From Aquila chrysaetos chrysaetos (Eukaryota; Chordata; Aves; Accipitriformes; Accipitridae): a stretch of DNA of 64,000 nucleotides. Below, piece after piece: positions 27,171 to 38,469 of the stretch. Under the pieces are notes generated by a model. The model did no database searches and had not been told where the DNA came from. It worked only from the letters and a program-made list of their open reading frames with translations. The stretch's first letter is position 1; every line of letters begins with the position of its first letter. The position numbers and the translations under genes were made by a program. Location of the stretch: assembly GCF_900496995.4 (NCBI RefSeq), contig NC_044006.1:62789204-62853203 (forward strand), read 5' to 3'.

Positions 27171-29230
27171 CTCTAGCTAGATGTTATGCACGTCCACCCA
27201 AGACGAGACCTCTTCTACTTAGACGCCAATGTGACAGCTTCGGCCACCCTTAGACGGGTGGGGGTTGGAGAGCTTTAGGTTTGCTCCCAGGTGAGCCTCT
27301 CCTCCGGCAACCTAAACCCTACAGCAACACGGTCACCTCCGGACAGCACTCAGTCCCAACTGCAGAGCCACGCTTGAAGCACATGTAAATGGTCTTGAAA
27401 GAAGCGTGGTCCTCACACACGCAGACATAGAATCACAAGTATGAGTATATATGATATGTAGATAATATGATCATATATCGTACTGGATATGATCACCCCT
27501 AACTTCAGCATTATCCTAGAACTCAAGACACCCCCTCCCCCATAAAAAAAAAACAACCCAACCAAAAAACAGGAGGTACACAATAAGTGTTTCATACCTC
27601 TCTTTCGAAATTATCAGGCACAGAGTATTTTCTTTGGATCTTCTAGAACCAGGTAATTGAGACTTGAAATAGCAAAAAGTCTCTTTTTAGTGTATTTCTT
27701 TTATTCTCCTCTTGGAAAAAGCCTTACTCACTGTGGCTATGGAACTGTTACTTAGTTTATAATACAAAGAGGTGATGAGTTATTAAAAACGCCACTGAGG
27801 ATATTAACCAATCGCCTTAAAATTCGTGTGACCTTGTTCACGGTGTCCTACAAAGCAGCAGCAGTTGACTTGTGTAATCTTTTTCCATTTTCAGCATCAA
27901 ACTTCACCCACTTCTGAAATGAACCCTTCCGCAGTGCTGATACAGAAATAAACTCAATTACTGAAGCTAAATTAGGATAAATTCTTACCAGTTCAGGCCA
28001 GATGAGATACCCTGGCTACAGCTCCCTAGGTTGTCCTTCTCCCTGGGCAGTTTTCTTAGGGGTTCGGGCTGTGCTGCATGACTGCTGCCTGTGAGACTGC
28101 TCCCACAATAACTTTTGTCAGAATTCAACCCTATTCACATACCCTTCTTCCCAAGGGGCACCGCTCTTTATCCAGCGCAACTAACCCCTCAGCTAGTATT
28201 TTCATGCAGACAACCAGCCCTCACCGGTGCCTGTAAAAACCACCATCTGCAAAGTGCGCATCTAGAGCATGCAGAAGTTGTATAAAAATAGATGCAAAGA
28301 TGCAAATGCAAACAACAGATACAGACGAAACACAGACAACTTATGAGCTCTATGAAAGCAAGCTTGATCCCTTGCTGTTTCCTCAGAGTTTAGTAACACG
28401 GGTTAGAAATCCGGCACCACTTCCAAATAAACTAGCTTCCCAGAGCTCACACGTCCCTAAAATTTAAAGGCATACTAAGCAACCGCTTAATAATTGCCCG
28501 TGACTCAGAGTACTGAACAAGCGATGCATTTCAAACAACTGTCAGGACAACTTCTCAAGCCACGCTGCGGCACCCCACACCTCAGCGCGCTCCCGGCGCA
28601 TCACCAGCCCCCTTGCTCCTCGTTGCGGGCTTTTGCCGAGCTGCTGACTCCGACGACGGGCCACCACCGACAGCGCGGCAAACCCGCACCGGCTCACCCC
28701 GGCCACAGCACGGCACGCTGCCGCGCTCAAGTTAACGGAGGGGCGTCAAACCCCCCCGCCCCGGGCCAGCGGGGAAGGCCGCCGAGGCGCCGCTGCCCGC
28801 CGCCTCCCTTTGTTTCCCGCCGGCCGCGGCCCCAGCAGGTGAGCGGCGGTTGCACAAGGCGGGTCGGGCGGCCCTGCCCGGCCTCCGCCCGGGCCCCGAC
28901 CCGCGGGCCCACCGGCAGCGCCCAGGTGCGCAGCCGCCTCCCGACGACGACTCGGCGCTGCCGGCGGCGCCCGGGGGACGAAGCCGCCGCCGCCAACGGG
29001 GGCACGGCGCCGCCCAGACCCCCCGCCGGCCGCCTGGCACGGCAGGCGCTTCCCGGCGGCGCCCCGGGAGAGGGAGGGCGGCGCCGGGGGTGGGGGGGGG
29101 GCTGGGGCCGCCGCCGCCGTGAGCCGGAGCCGGCCCCGGCCCGGGCGCGGACGTGCCCTCCGCCCGCCGCAGGGCCACCCCGCCGTGCCCGATTGTCCCG
29201 GCGGCGCCGCCGCGCTCCTCCCCGCCCTCT

Positions 29231-29255
29231 TCCTCCTCCTCCTCCTCCTCCTCCT
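29231..29255. repeat. (TCC)n trinucleotide repeat
   Basis: Eight TCC units within the CpG island, just inside intron 1 of ARHGAP12. On the minus strand it reads as GGA units. Confidence 0.85.
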
Positions 29256-29291
29256 TTCCCCCCCGCCGGGCCGGGAGGCGCGGCCCCTCAC

Positions 29292-29430
29292 CTGCCTCGG
29301 CGGCGCGGCCGGGCCCGGTCCCCGCTCCGGTGGCGGTGGCGGCTGCTCTGGCTCACGGCTCACCGCTCCCCGTCCCCGCCAGCGCCCCGCGCCGAGTGTC
29401 AGCTCCGGGGCACGGCGGCGTCACCGCTCC
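29292..29430 (-). other. ARHGAP12: ARHGAP12 exon 1, non-coding (5' end approximate)
   Basis: The 3' boundary is the minus-strand donor GGCAG|GTGAGG (last exon base 29292), the best donor in the island in this orientation. The transcription start is not visible as a TATA box. I place it just downstream of the E-box/GC-box cluster at 29436-29467, giving an exon of roughly 140 bases without a coding start. The first coding ATG is in exon 2. The exact start needs transcript 5'-end data. Confidence 0.5.
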
Positions 29431-29435
29431 CCCGT

Positions 29436-29467
29436 CACGTGCCGGGGGCGGGGCGGCGGGGCGGGGC
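29436..29467. promoter_or_regulatory. E-box plus GC-box cluster in the ARHGAP12 core promoter
   Basis: CACGTG at 29436-29441 within GTCACGTG, the type of site bound by USF/MYC/TFE family bHLH-ZIP factors. It is followed by overlapping GGGGCGGGG boxes (Sp1/KLF type) from 29444 to about 29467. The cluster lies immediately upstream of the inferred exon 1 on the minus strand and suits a TATA-less CpG-island promoter. Confidence 0.6.
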
Positions 29468-29530
29468 CAGACGGAGGTGGGGGGGTGTGGCGCGGGGGGG
29501 CAGGGCAGCGCGCCCCGGTTCCCGCCGCTC

Positions 29531-29601
29531 CGGTGCGGTCCGGTCTGGTGCGGTCCGGTCCGGTCCGGTCCGGGGCGGGGCGGGGCGGTGCGGTGCGGTC
29601 G
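29531..29601. repeat. Degenerate CGGTC/CGGGG pentamer tandem repeat
   Basis: About fourteen imperfect 5-base units (CGGTC, CGGTG, CGGGG) in the upstream part of the ARHGAP12 CpG island. The later units overlap GC-box-like GGGGCGGGG sequence. Confidence 0.75.
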
Positions 29602-29959
29602 TGCCAGCGCAGCGGCGGCGGTCGGGTCTTTCCTGCCCCGCGGAGCGCTGCGGTGGGCGCGCGGCGCGGGCCGGGGTCTCGGGTGGGCGACGCAGCCGGG
29701 CCTGAGGCTGGGCCTGCAGCGGGGCGCGCAGGGCCTGGCCCGGCCGGCGGCGTGTGAGGCAGCGCCCAGCGGTAGGGCCTGCCCGCCGCCAGGGGCTGGC
29801 TCGGCCGCCCCTCTCCCCCAGAGAAGAGCCCGAGGGGCAGCGGCCCGAGGAGGAGTGCGGGTCCTGGGTCCCGAGGGGCTGTCGCTCACGAGTGGCGAGC
29901 GAGCGGGTTAGCCCGTCGGTCCCGCCGTCCGCCTTCAGTACCGTCTGCTAAAGGAATCC

Positions 29960-32900
29960 GGTGCGACCGCCGGAGTGACGAGATCGTTTTCTAATTCACA
30001 TGGTAACGTGAAATACCTAGGCCTTTCTGTCCGTAATAAAAAGAACAGGTGGAAAACAAAAGCCGCGCCCCTTCCTCGCTGCAGCCAGGGGTCTGTCTGC
30101 GTGTTTAATAGCTGGTAACTGAAGAAACCACAATTGTTCAACAGTCTGACCAAAAAGAAATAATACGAAGTAGTCCTATTCGGTTATTCCAAGTTAACTG
30201 GCTTGGTATTTCTTACTGTGTTAGTAGAAGCTGTCAAACCTCCAGTCTGGGAACCTTTAAGTGGCCTTCACAGCATTTTCAAACTTTAAGTAATCTTATC
30301 TTTCTCTTCTAAAAAAGTGGCATCTCGTCCTCCTGGTGGCAAAGATAACCTTGAAAGCATGAACTGACTGTAACTGATACAGTGGCATCTGAATGAATCT
30401 GCAAACACCCTGAAACAATGGCACTGAGACGTGTAAACTGTCCACGCTCTATTCATCTAATCAAGACTAATGTTGGCCCTAACTTTTTCTTTGATTATTT
30501 TAACACGTGGAAGTAGGAAGGAGAGGGTAAAATCCTCAAAAGGTGGGAAGAACAGGGTTGCTGAAGGGAAAGAAAGGCAATGGGAAGAGACCTGAGGAGT
30601 GCAAGCAAGAGAAAAACAGAGATGCTATTTGAGGAAAAGATAAAAATAGCATCAACAGGTGTAACTGAACATGTGGACACATTTTCACATTGAATGATGT
30701 TTCCAATATCGATATTTCCTTGATGCCTCGTATCAGGTGGTATGTGACAACATGCAAGACAAGTAGTAAACACTGCAAATATCTTAAAGCTTTGCTTCTG
30801 TGTATCTTAACCTGAATACCTGTGAAAATGTCCCCTTGACACCAAGGATCATTTGACCTTGAGCTGTCTGTCCACAAAACATATTATTAAAGCTCTGTTG
30901 ATGTTGTAAGGCTGATACTACAGTCGCACCTACTCGTTCAGCAGTTATTCACAGAGTCCGGAAAAACAGACTAGAGACTAGTGTTTCTATTGTAAGGGAA
31001 ACAACATCTTGTGTATAGATGTCCATTATTTATCACTAAAAAGCAAAAGAAGCCTGTAAAAGGACAGTAGTTTTGTATTCATACTTATTCTTTTGTAAAG
31101 TACATGTATGTGAAAAAAATATAGAATAATTCAGGGTGTCGTGTTCAGCTGGATGTTTTTGTCTAATAGGATTCTGTCTGTATGTCCAGTTTTGTGGTAG
31201 AAAATAATATACTTGGATATTTCTGAGCAAGCCGACTGCATTTTACCTACTGACATGCCTGAGGTATACATAAAAGCATCTAAAAAATCAGTCATAGTAA
31301 CCACATTGTAATTATCCTCCCTTGCTGCCAAGGCTTCACTAGAGTGCTGCAGGATATGGCATTAGTGATTCAGTCTGAGGCACTCTTCCCTCTGAGTCAG
31401 TGTTGAAAACCAATGGTCCCACATAATATCAACATGCATAATAGAGTCAAAAGGTGCCAGAAGATATGTAATTTTGAGTCCCTGCCCAAGTGCAGTCATG
31501 AAAGATTCCACATTACAAATAAACTAAACTGTCCAGCCCAAGTTCCAATTTTAGCATCTGTTACGTATTCCGCCTGTGAAGGATTTCTCTATCATTTCAC
31601 TGGAGCAGAAAGAGCTAGAGTTCGCAACCTTTCCTCACCGTGACTTGTTTTCCCTGGAGATGTAGGATGGCTGTCATACTGACACCTCAGATGGGACTAT
31701 ATGTACATGTTAGTTGGAAAGATCCAGTACATGTAGTGACCTCACGAATCTCAGACTGAAAGAATCGCCAACTACAATTGCTTTATGTAGTATGTGTGAG
31801 CTATGGTAGAACCTATGGGACTCTTAATTCATGTATCTATTGCGTTCTGAATGTTTTGTCATAACCCACACACAACGACGTCAATCTCTGTCTTTGTAAA
31901 CTGATACCTTATGAAAAGTCAGTATTTGAACTGTGTCCGTCTGTCCTGTTACGCCAAACTTTCAAAACCTTTGTTCAAATTTAACTATGTTTGCCAAAAG
32001 GGAGTTGTCTCAAAAGTAATTAAGCTCTCGGAAGTTTTGTGAAAGCAGGCAGCCGTATAGAGGTGCAGGAAATGCCACATGAGAAAGTGACATTATAAAT
32101 GCTGCAATTGTGGAGAAAAAGTTGACCCAATACTTACTATCTATCATAAAACACAAATCCATAGAAAACAAGTTTCATAGTTCTGAAAATCCAGTCTTGG
32201 AAAAATCCATTTTTGGTGTTTGAATTCGATGCAGAAAGGATGCTTTCTCGCCTTAGGTTCAAAGTTCTGAAATACCAGGGTCATGTATATAAAAATCTGA
32301 GCCTATTAAATTTGAAGGGCAAATTCCCATTCTACTTTTTTGCTATTTTTTTCCGAGTCCTCTATTTCAAATCTCTACAAGTTCAGCTGTCCATTATTTT
32401 ATGCCCCAGTCGCAGTAATTCTAGATGCATGTCATGATTTAATTAATTTGAAATGCGTATCTGAGATTGGACATTGCTGTCCTGTTACTCATAATGCCAG
32501 GACTGATGTTAGGTAACCAACAGAAATGTGCTGCTTAAAACATGATCGGTATTAAATCCGGGTTGTTTATTCATTGTTTGCCACCCCCCGTTACCAAACA
32601 GACTAATCTCATTATGAACGATGTTGATTCTTTCTTTCAGAAATGACTGAGAAGGCAAATACAAAATGCTTTTTCACATCCAACAGGCAGATACCGCAAC
32701 TATCCACCTTGCCCTTTTTGCTGTTTTCTTGGGTTTTCCCTCCTTTTTTCAGAGACTTTTTCTCTGTGTTTGGTCTTATAACCTCAGTAGTGATATGTAC
32801 TAGAGAAACCATTCTGAATTTAGACAAAGAAATGCGCTTAATTAAGCAAACAGTTCTGATAGAAAATATTTTTATTTTACTTCAAATACTACTTAGAAGT

Positions 32901-34400
32901 GTATTTTATAAAATGGTTCAACTTGCCTGATATAAAGCACATCACCTGGGGCATCTCCTGTCTACTCTGCTTCTACTCTCAGTTTTTTGACAGCTTCTAG
33001 CCTCTCACCTCCATCTAAAAATTCTTTTACCACCTACACATATACATACAATCAATTCCTCCTCTCTGTTCTTTCTCACTACTACAAAAGCACTTTTTAA
33101 CAAAGTGCAGATACTGTGGGCTTTTTGCATGAACTTGTCAATTTACTCCCCATCTCCTGACTCAGCTAACAGATGAGCCATTTTTATTTACATAACTGTG
33201 CATTATAAGGAAAATCAATTGAAAAGGGAACAAGGAAAGTGAAGAATGTAGAAAAAGGAACCCAGATTTCTCAGTTCAGTGAAGAAGTTCTTTCACCATG
33301 ACACTACAAAGGGATGTTCTCTGCCTTAAGGAGGAACTTTTATCCCACAGTTCAGAGAAGGTAATTTGTTTTACTGTGAAAAATCGGGGAGGAATTTGTA
33401 AGATTTTTCCATCTTGCCAGCAGATTGTTTTTGTAAATCGTATTAGCCAGAATGGACTGTGGTCAACGCATGCTTTTCTACTTTGCTCTGTTCATTTGCC
33501 ACATGGTCATTGTGGGGTTCAGTATTTGTGTCTCTTTCTGACATCATCCAATGGAAGCTGTGACAAAAATTCAAATGCGCCTATTGTTTGTATTAGCAGT
33601 CTCAGTTTGCAAATAAAGAACAATTTTTTACAACTATCTGATTGTCAGCATTACTGAAGATCAAAGTGAGATTTGTTTTGGTCAAACTGATCCTTTAATT
33701 CTGCTCTTGCCAAGACCAGGCTCACTACTTACCTGTGAAGTTAAATTGGTTATCGCTTTTCTCCTCTTGAGCATAGTATTCCAAACTGTATCACTTCTAT
33801 GTTGAGCATGAAAATGTACCTCTTGAGTCACAGCACAGAATTAAAAGTGGTGAAAGGTATTGAATAATTTTCTGACAGAACAGCTAAAGCCGACAATGGG
33901 TGAAGGAGGACATTTCTTTGTGCTACCTTGACTTAAGACCTTCGCCTAAGCTAAATCTTAGTCAGCTCTGCACAACTAGTCGTGTCTTGATCTAGCCGTG
34001 GTTTGAGCTAACAGGCAAAACATACAAAAGACACAATTAATCCTTTAAATAATAGTATCTCTTTCCTGGGATAGACCTATAATGAAAGGTATTGATATTC
34101 AAAAAGCACAATGTAAATGTCCACTTATACCTTGGAGAATTAAGAAGAGTCCTGCACCAGTGTCTTTAATTTCTAAGTAGCTTATTTTTTGTCTAATAAG
34201 AAGGAAGGAATTGTGTTTATGAATCACTGATAAGCAGAATCAAAATAAATAAAAAGATATTACAGAGCTGTGCAAAAAGAAGGAAATAAAACCTCGTGGG
34301 TTAAATGTTTTATTCGTAACAAAGTTCATTTCATTATACTGCACAAAATTCAGGCTTAGAGAAGATACCCGAGGGAGTTTCTGGTTCCCCAAGTCACTCA
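29960..34400. other. Intergenic sequence, no gene recognised
   Basis: AT-rich sequence upstream of ARHGAP12. Open frames here (the longest about 119 codons, at 33298-33657) have no recognisable domain or family. No RNA gene or clear mobile element was seen. Confidence 0.6.
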
Positions 34401-34424
34401 AGTTCAGAATTCGCTCCAGTGCAA

Positions 34425-34500
34425 GGGCCCGGCGTGGCTCAGTGAGCAACGTGCTCGCTTCCAGGCACTTCGGAACTGGAAGTTCAAACTTGTACTGCAC
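34425..34500 (+). mobile_element. tRNA-derived SINE relic (head region)
   Basis: Looks like a pol III promoter head. TGGCTCAGTGAG at 34435-34446 resembles a tRNA A box, and AGTTCAAACTT at 34481-34491 resembles a B box (GGTTCAAATCC), at about tRNA-like spacing. It does not fold as a functional tRNA by eye. The family cannot be named from sequence alone; any element body after 34500 is too diverged to bound. Confidence 0.4.
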
Positions 34501-34883
34501 GCTGCTAATCCCATGCAACCGCAGAGGCTTCTCAAGGTCCAGTGAAGTTCCCAGTGGACGGTCAAAGTGAAGTTACATGAGATTGTCCAGTTTATACTGA
34601 ATGCTATTTCTGAGGAACAGCAGAAATTGATAGACTGGATGGGATTCATCTCAGCTTACCAGGCATAGCTAAAAGTCAGGCGAGAGGTTCATCCTGCCCA
34701 TGATTTTTGAGTGTCTATTAGTATGTATCTACACCAACGGTAGCTGTCTAAGCTCCCTTGAGAATCAGTGGAGTTGTATTTGTTACAGTCAAAGGAGTCT
34801 GGAGAATAATTAATCTCATCTTAAAGTAGGTACCCGTATGTGATCAGAACGATTGCACGCTAGAGCCTGTCGATGTAGTTAAA

Positions 34884-34968
34884 CAGTGGAAATCACTGCT
34901 ACTGGAGCTGGTGAATGCCAAAAGATTTCATGTTCAAAAAGAACTAGACAAATTCGTGAGAAAAAATT
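34884..34968 (+). mobile_element. CR1-type LINE 3'-end relic
   Basis: The order of short blocks (a GTGGAA...CACTGC part, then GTGAATGCCAAAAG, then TTCAAAAAGAACTAGACAAATTC) follows the conserved 3' region of amniote CR1/L3-like LINEs as I remember it (GTGGAACTCATTGCC, GATGCCAAAAG, AAAAAGGGACTGGACAAATTC). No reverse transcriptase frame is present. It is a short, diverged, dead fragment. Confidence 0.6.
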
Positions 34969-34979
34969 GTGTGACTTAG

Positions 34980-37900
34980 AATTTTAATTTTCAGCTGCCT
35001 GAAGTTAATTGAATCCTAGCTATTCTCAGAAAAAATAGACATACATGTGTTATATTTCAGTTTTTCTCTGAAATCTTTGGTTCTATAGGCATGATGTTTT
35101 CTCTTAAAGATGTTGCTTGGTCGCCATGGGGTTGGTCTTGAAGAAAACAGAGCTAGAGAGCAACCCTGATGGAATAGGTTTCATTCTACGGATCCCAGTG
35201 ATTCAGAAAAACATTTCATCTGGTAACTGTGATATTCAACTCAGTAAACATTCTTGCAAATCACAGTCTAAGGCTATGGCTGTGCTGGTCAACAAATGGG
35301 GCCACCCACCGTGTTAAATTGTTAGCATGCTCCCTGGCATGGTTTTGGCACATGTTTTTGGCTGAACTGAATCTCTCCACGTTCAAGCAGTTTGAGAATT
35401 AGCACGGACCAGTGACTGTTCCCATTAGGCACTTTGGATGCATCCACTCTGGTTTTGAGGGTGAAAGAGTTTAGCTGATGGGTGCTGCCAGTTCACCAGG
35501 GCCAGAGGACAGCCTTAGCCTGTTTTATTTACTAGTACAGGCACAGCTTTAGTGTCCAGGGCTGTCTATGTGACTGGCCAAGCTGCTGCTGCATGAAATA
35601 CTGTATGTGCAGGGTGGGTCTCCTATCTGAGCTGTGAATAGATGTGAGTTGGAAATTAGGAGGTGCTTTCTACCCATAAGAACTAGAATAGCCAGTAGTA
35701 GCAAGGGTAAAAAAACCTGAACACGACAAAGGTGAAGAGGGATTTTGATTCCTCCCTGTAAATAGAGGAATGTCAGGGGAAACACCAACAGAAGCTTTTC
35801 TCTCTAAGCAAAACAGATGCAAATTGGCCTTTTTTTTTTTGTTCGTTTCTTTTAAAGCCTCCTGCCATCAGAAGGGTAGAGATTTTGAATGGCTTCAGAG
35901 AGAGCACTAGAATCAGGAAAAATCTTAACTTGTTTCAAGACGCTGCTTAGACATTTAGACATTTAAACATTGGTTGCTTATGTCAAAGGAAGAAGAATGT
36001 AAAGGTCCCTGATTTCTCTATGGCTGTGCTTATACCAGTGAGTTAAACAGGCCTGAACATCTCTCAAGACAGTGAGGCCAACCAGCCCAGAAGAGCCCAC
36101 AGTCATAGAGCTCTTACTCTTCAAAATCTGGTGTTTACATCTAAACTACCTATTGGGAAAGGTCTCATCACAGGACATGTGTTGGAGACAGCAAGCTAGC
36201 CTCTGACCAAACCATGGGAAGGACTGTTCTAACAATTTCACAGTATAGATGATCAAGTTCCAGTGCCTGTGACCATGTTTAATTTACTAGTACAGATGCC
36301 ACCTTTTATTCTTCCTTCTCCAGTTCCTCTGTTTCGTTATAGCCCCTGCACCAACCCTTCTCTATTTAATTCTTCTTTATAAAAGAGAAAACAAACCTTC
36401 TGTGCCAATAGCTACTGCAGAAAGAGTCAGGTAGAAGGTTATGACATTTCCATGACATGTTGTGTTTGTTTTAGTTCTGTGTTTTGCTTCTGACAAAAAA
36501 GTTATTTCAAGTCCCTGAGTGGGCTGGTATGAAGGAAACTATGTGCTGGCTCAGAGTTCTTAGTAATTTCAGCATATCATAGCCATTCCCAAGGCGTCAC
36601 TGGAGTTCAGGGACCAAACCCTTTCCAATCCTGTCACTCCTTCAAAGACAGATATCTCCAGGAATCCAAGTCCCCATTTTGTATTATGTTTGCTTTCCTG
36701 CAAGTTTCTCTGCTGGTTTTCCTTGCCCTTTCTGTTTGCCCAATTGTTTTCCACTGAAAAAGGGAAAGAAAACCTTACAAATTCTGTCATTGCTCAAAGG
36801 CTGGCATAGCAATAATGCTGTAGGTGATGCAGTCAATGCTGCCGTTAGTTCTGTTGTCTCAGCCGCTTCTAGCCAGAAATGAGTCATTCAAGTTTTTCAC
36901 TAGAGAGCAAACCACGGGAGAAACTCATAAATAGGGATTAGCTGGGCCTTTGTTATTTGTATGTGTTTTTTAAATAGTAAAATTGATTTGTCATTAGAAA
37001 GAATGGGAATTTGTAGTATTTTGGCAGGACCAGTGTAGGTTTTCACCCCAGGCTGATGTGAAGGATCCCCTGGAACTTTTTGGGTAGATCATAACTTGAC
37101 TTTACAATTGCTCAGTGATAAAGAAAGGGGGAAAAGAAAGACTGTGTTGGCTTGACACTGCACTGCACCTCTTCACCATAGCTGTTGTCTAATGCCTTTT
37201 CCCCCAGGCTCAGCCATTCACTGTGCTGGTACTCCCTAAAGTGTTCATGAAAACTTCTTACCTGTATCACTGTCATTAAGCCAATCCCCAAACTCTCTTA
37301 TTTTCATCAAAACCATTGATTCATGTAACCACAGACTTCATTTGAAAAGTCAGGTTTCATTTTAATGAATGCTAAACCTTTTAGTGACAATGTTGATGGC
37401 AGATATAAACATTTTTGGAAGGGGGAGATACTTATATGTCTTTTGAAGCTCGTGAAATAGAAATATGTCCAATATATGGACATTTTAGCCAGTTCTCATT
37501 AGCTCAGTCCCTAATTAGAAAGTCTAGAAGCCTTGTGCATACTAGATCATGACTTTAGCAGTATATAATATGTATGCTCCATATGCTCTTTTACATAACT
37601 GAGGTCATGATCTCTTCCTGCAGAGTGGGAAGAAATATGGTGCAGCACCTGTCTGCCCTAACGACAGAGCAACGCTGTGTAGGATGCCGGTTTCGGTCTG
37701 GATGAAACTATGTCCTGGAAGGGAGGAGCCCCAGAGCTGCTGCAAACAGCTGAGCCAAGATAAAAGCTCTTAACACCAAGGCAGCTTCACAAGGAAGTAA
37801 TAGCAGAGCTGTAGGTATCTATTATACTACTGATAAAAGAATACCTAGAAGGTGCTTCCAATTACGAAATAATAGCTATACCTTAGGGATGAATAAACTC

Positions 37901-38390
37901 CAAAGCCAAGTGAGAGGTGTTCATTGGCTCAGAGTTTTGTTATCATTATGTTTGCAATTAATGAAAAGAGAGGGAGAGTTCTCAGGCTTCCTGCCGAGAC
38001 GAAAAAAGGAAGGGGGGGAACAAAATTAAAAACAGGCCCCAACTTGGGTCAAAACAAATTTAAATGTGAGAGTTTTTATAGCACAACAAAGACCTTGTAG
38101 TTTAGTTCAAATGAAGCAGAAACTGGATTTAAAATCATGTTTACCATCTCTTTCAGATTAGCATCCTAACCAGTCTAAAGTGGGCCACCTTCAGTCCCTC
38201 TGGCTGGCACAGTGTTGGTGTGTGGAAAATATATGAGCAGTCATTTCAACAAAGGACATGAATGCTTCTCAGCCTGGAGCGCTCCTCGAGGATGGAAGAT
38301 ATGTGAAGCTCAGTCCCTCTGCCAGTGACGATTTAATTATTAATGCTAAGTGGAACAGCAGCAACAGGATTGCAAGCACCCCAGAATATT
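34980..38390. other. Intergenic sequence, no gene recognised
   Basis: Unique-looking intergenic DNA with scattered short open frames on both strands and no family similarity. No RNA gene, element or promoter signature was noticed. Confidence 0.55.
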
Positions 38391-38393
38391 TAA

Positions 38394-38465
38394 TGGCGTG
38401 GCGGTTAGCACTGACGGACTGAGATAGAGGTGGGGGGGGGGGGGGCTTAAATCCCCTCAAGCAGA
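38394..38465 (+). mobile_element. tRNA-derived (MIR/CORE-SINE-like) SINE relic interrupted by a G run
   Basis: TGGCGTGGCGGTTAGCACT followed by GGACTGAGA matches the tRNA-type head common to old amniote SINEs (a TAGCGTAGTGGTTAGAGCACT-like head). GGCTTAAATCC at 38444-38454 is a B-box-like sequence. A run of 14 G (38432-38445) has expanded between the two boxes. The element tail is not clearly recognisable after about 38465. Confidence 0.5.
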
Positions 38466-38469
38466 CACT

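Larger units (their letters stand above)
23198..29291 (-). other. ARHGAP12: ARHGAP12 intron 1
   Basis: Spans from the donor beside the CpG island (CAG|GTGAGG, intron begins at 29291) to the exon 2 acceptor (AG at 23199-23198). It holds a 20-base A tract at 24771-24790 and a GC-rich block at about 26800-27170. No coding exon is recognisable. Long open frames in the GC-rich part exist in several frames on both strands and are compositional. Confidence 0.65.
28560..29935. promoter_or_regulatory. ARHGAP12: CpG island at the ARHGAP12 5' end
   Basis: About 1.4 kb of very high G+C and dense CpG with abrupt edges, covering the inferred exon 1 and its upstream promoter. The minus strand has a strong donor (29292/29291). 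GC boxes and an E-box lie just upstream in the minus-strand sense. Open frames of up to about 400 codons occur here on both strands, but they overlap, are Arg/Pro/Gly/Ala-rich and show no family resemblance, so I treat them as shadows of GC content. A plus-strand donor-like CAG|GTGAGC at 28836-28842 leaves room for a divergent non-coding transcript. Confidence 0.85.

Noticed and set aside
26748..27176. 142-codon plus-strand open frame with poly-Ser and poly-Gly runs
   Set aside because: The Ser and Gly runs are translations of the TCC repeat and G21 tract, and overlapping frames are open on the other strand too.
28494..29911. Several open frames of 150-400 codons on both strands across the ARHGAP12 CpG island
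   Set aside because: They overlap in multiple frames, are dominated by Arg, Pro, Gly and Ala, and lack any family resemblance. Stop codons are simply rare at this GC content.
30324..30340. CTCF-like CCTCCTGGTGGCA
   Set aside because: It departs from the CTCF core at several positions, including the central AG, and is much weaker than the site at 55589-55604.
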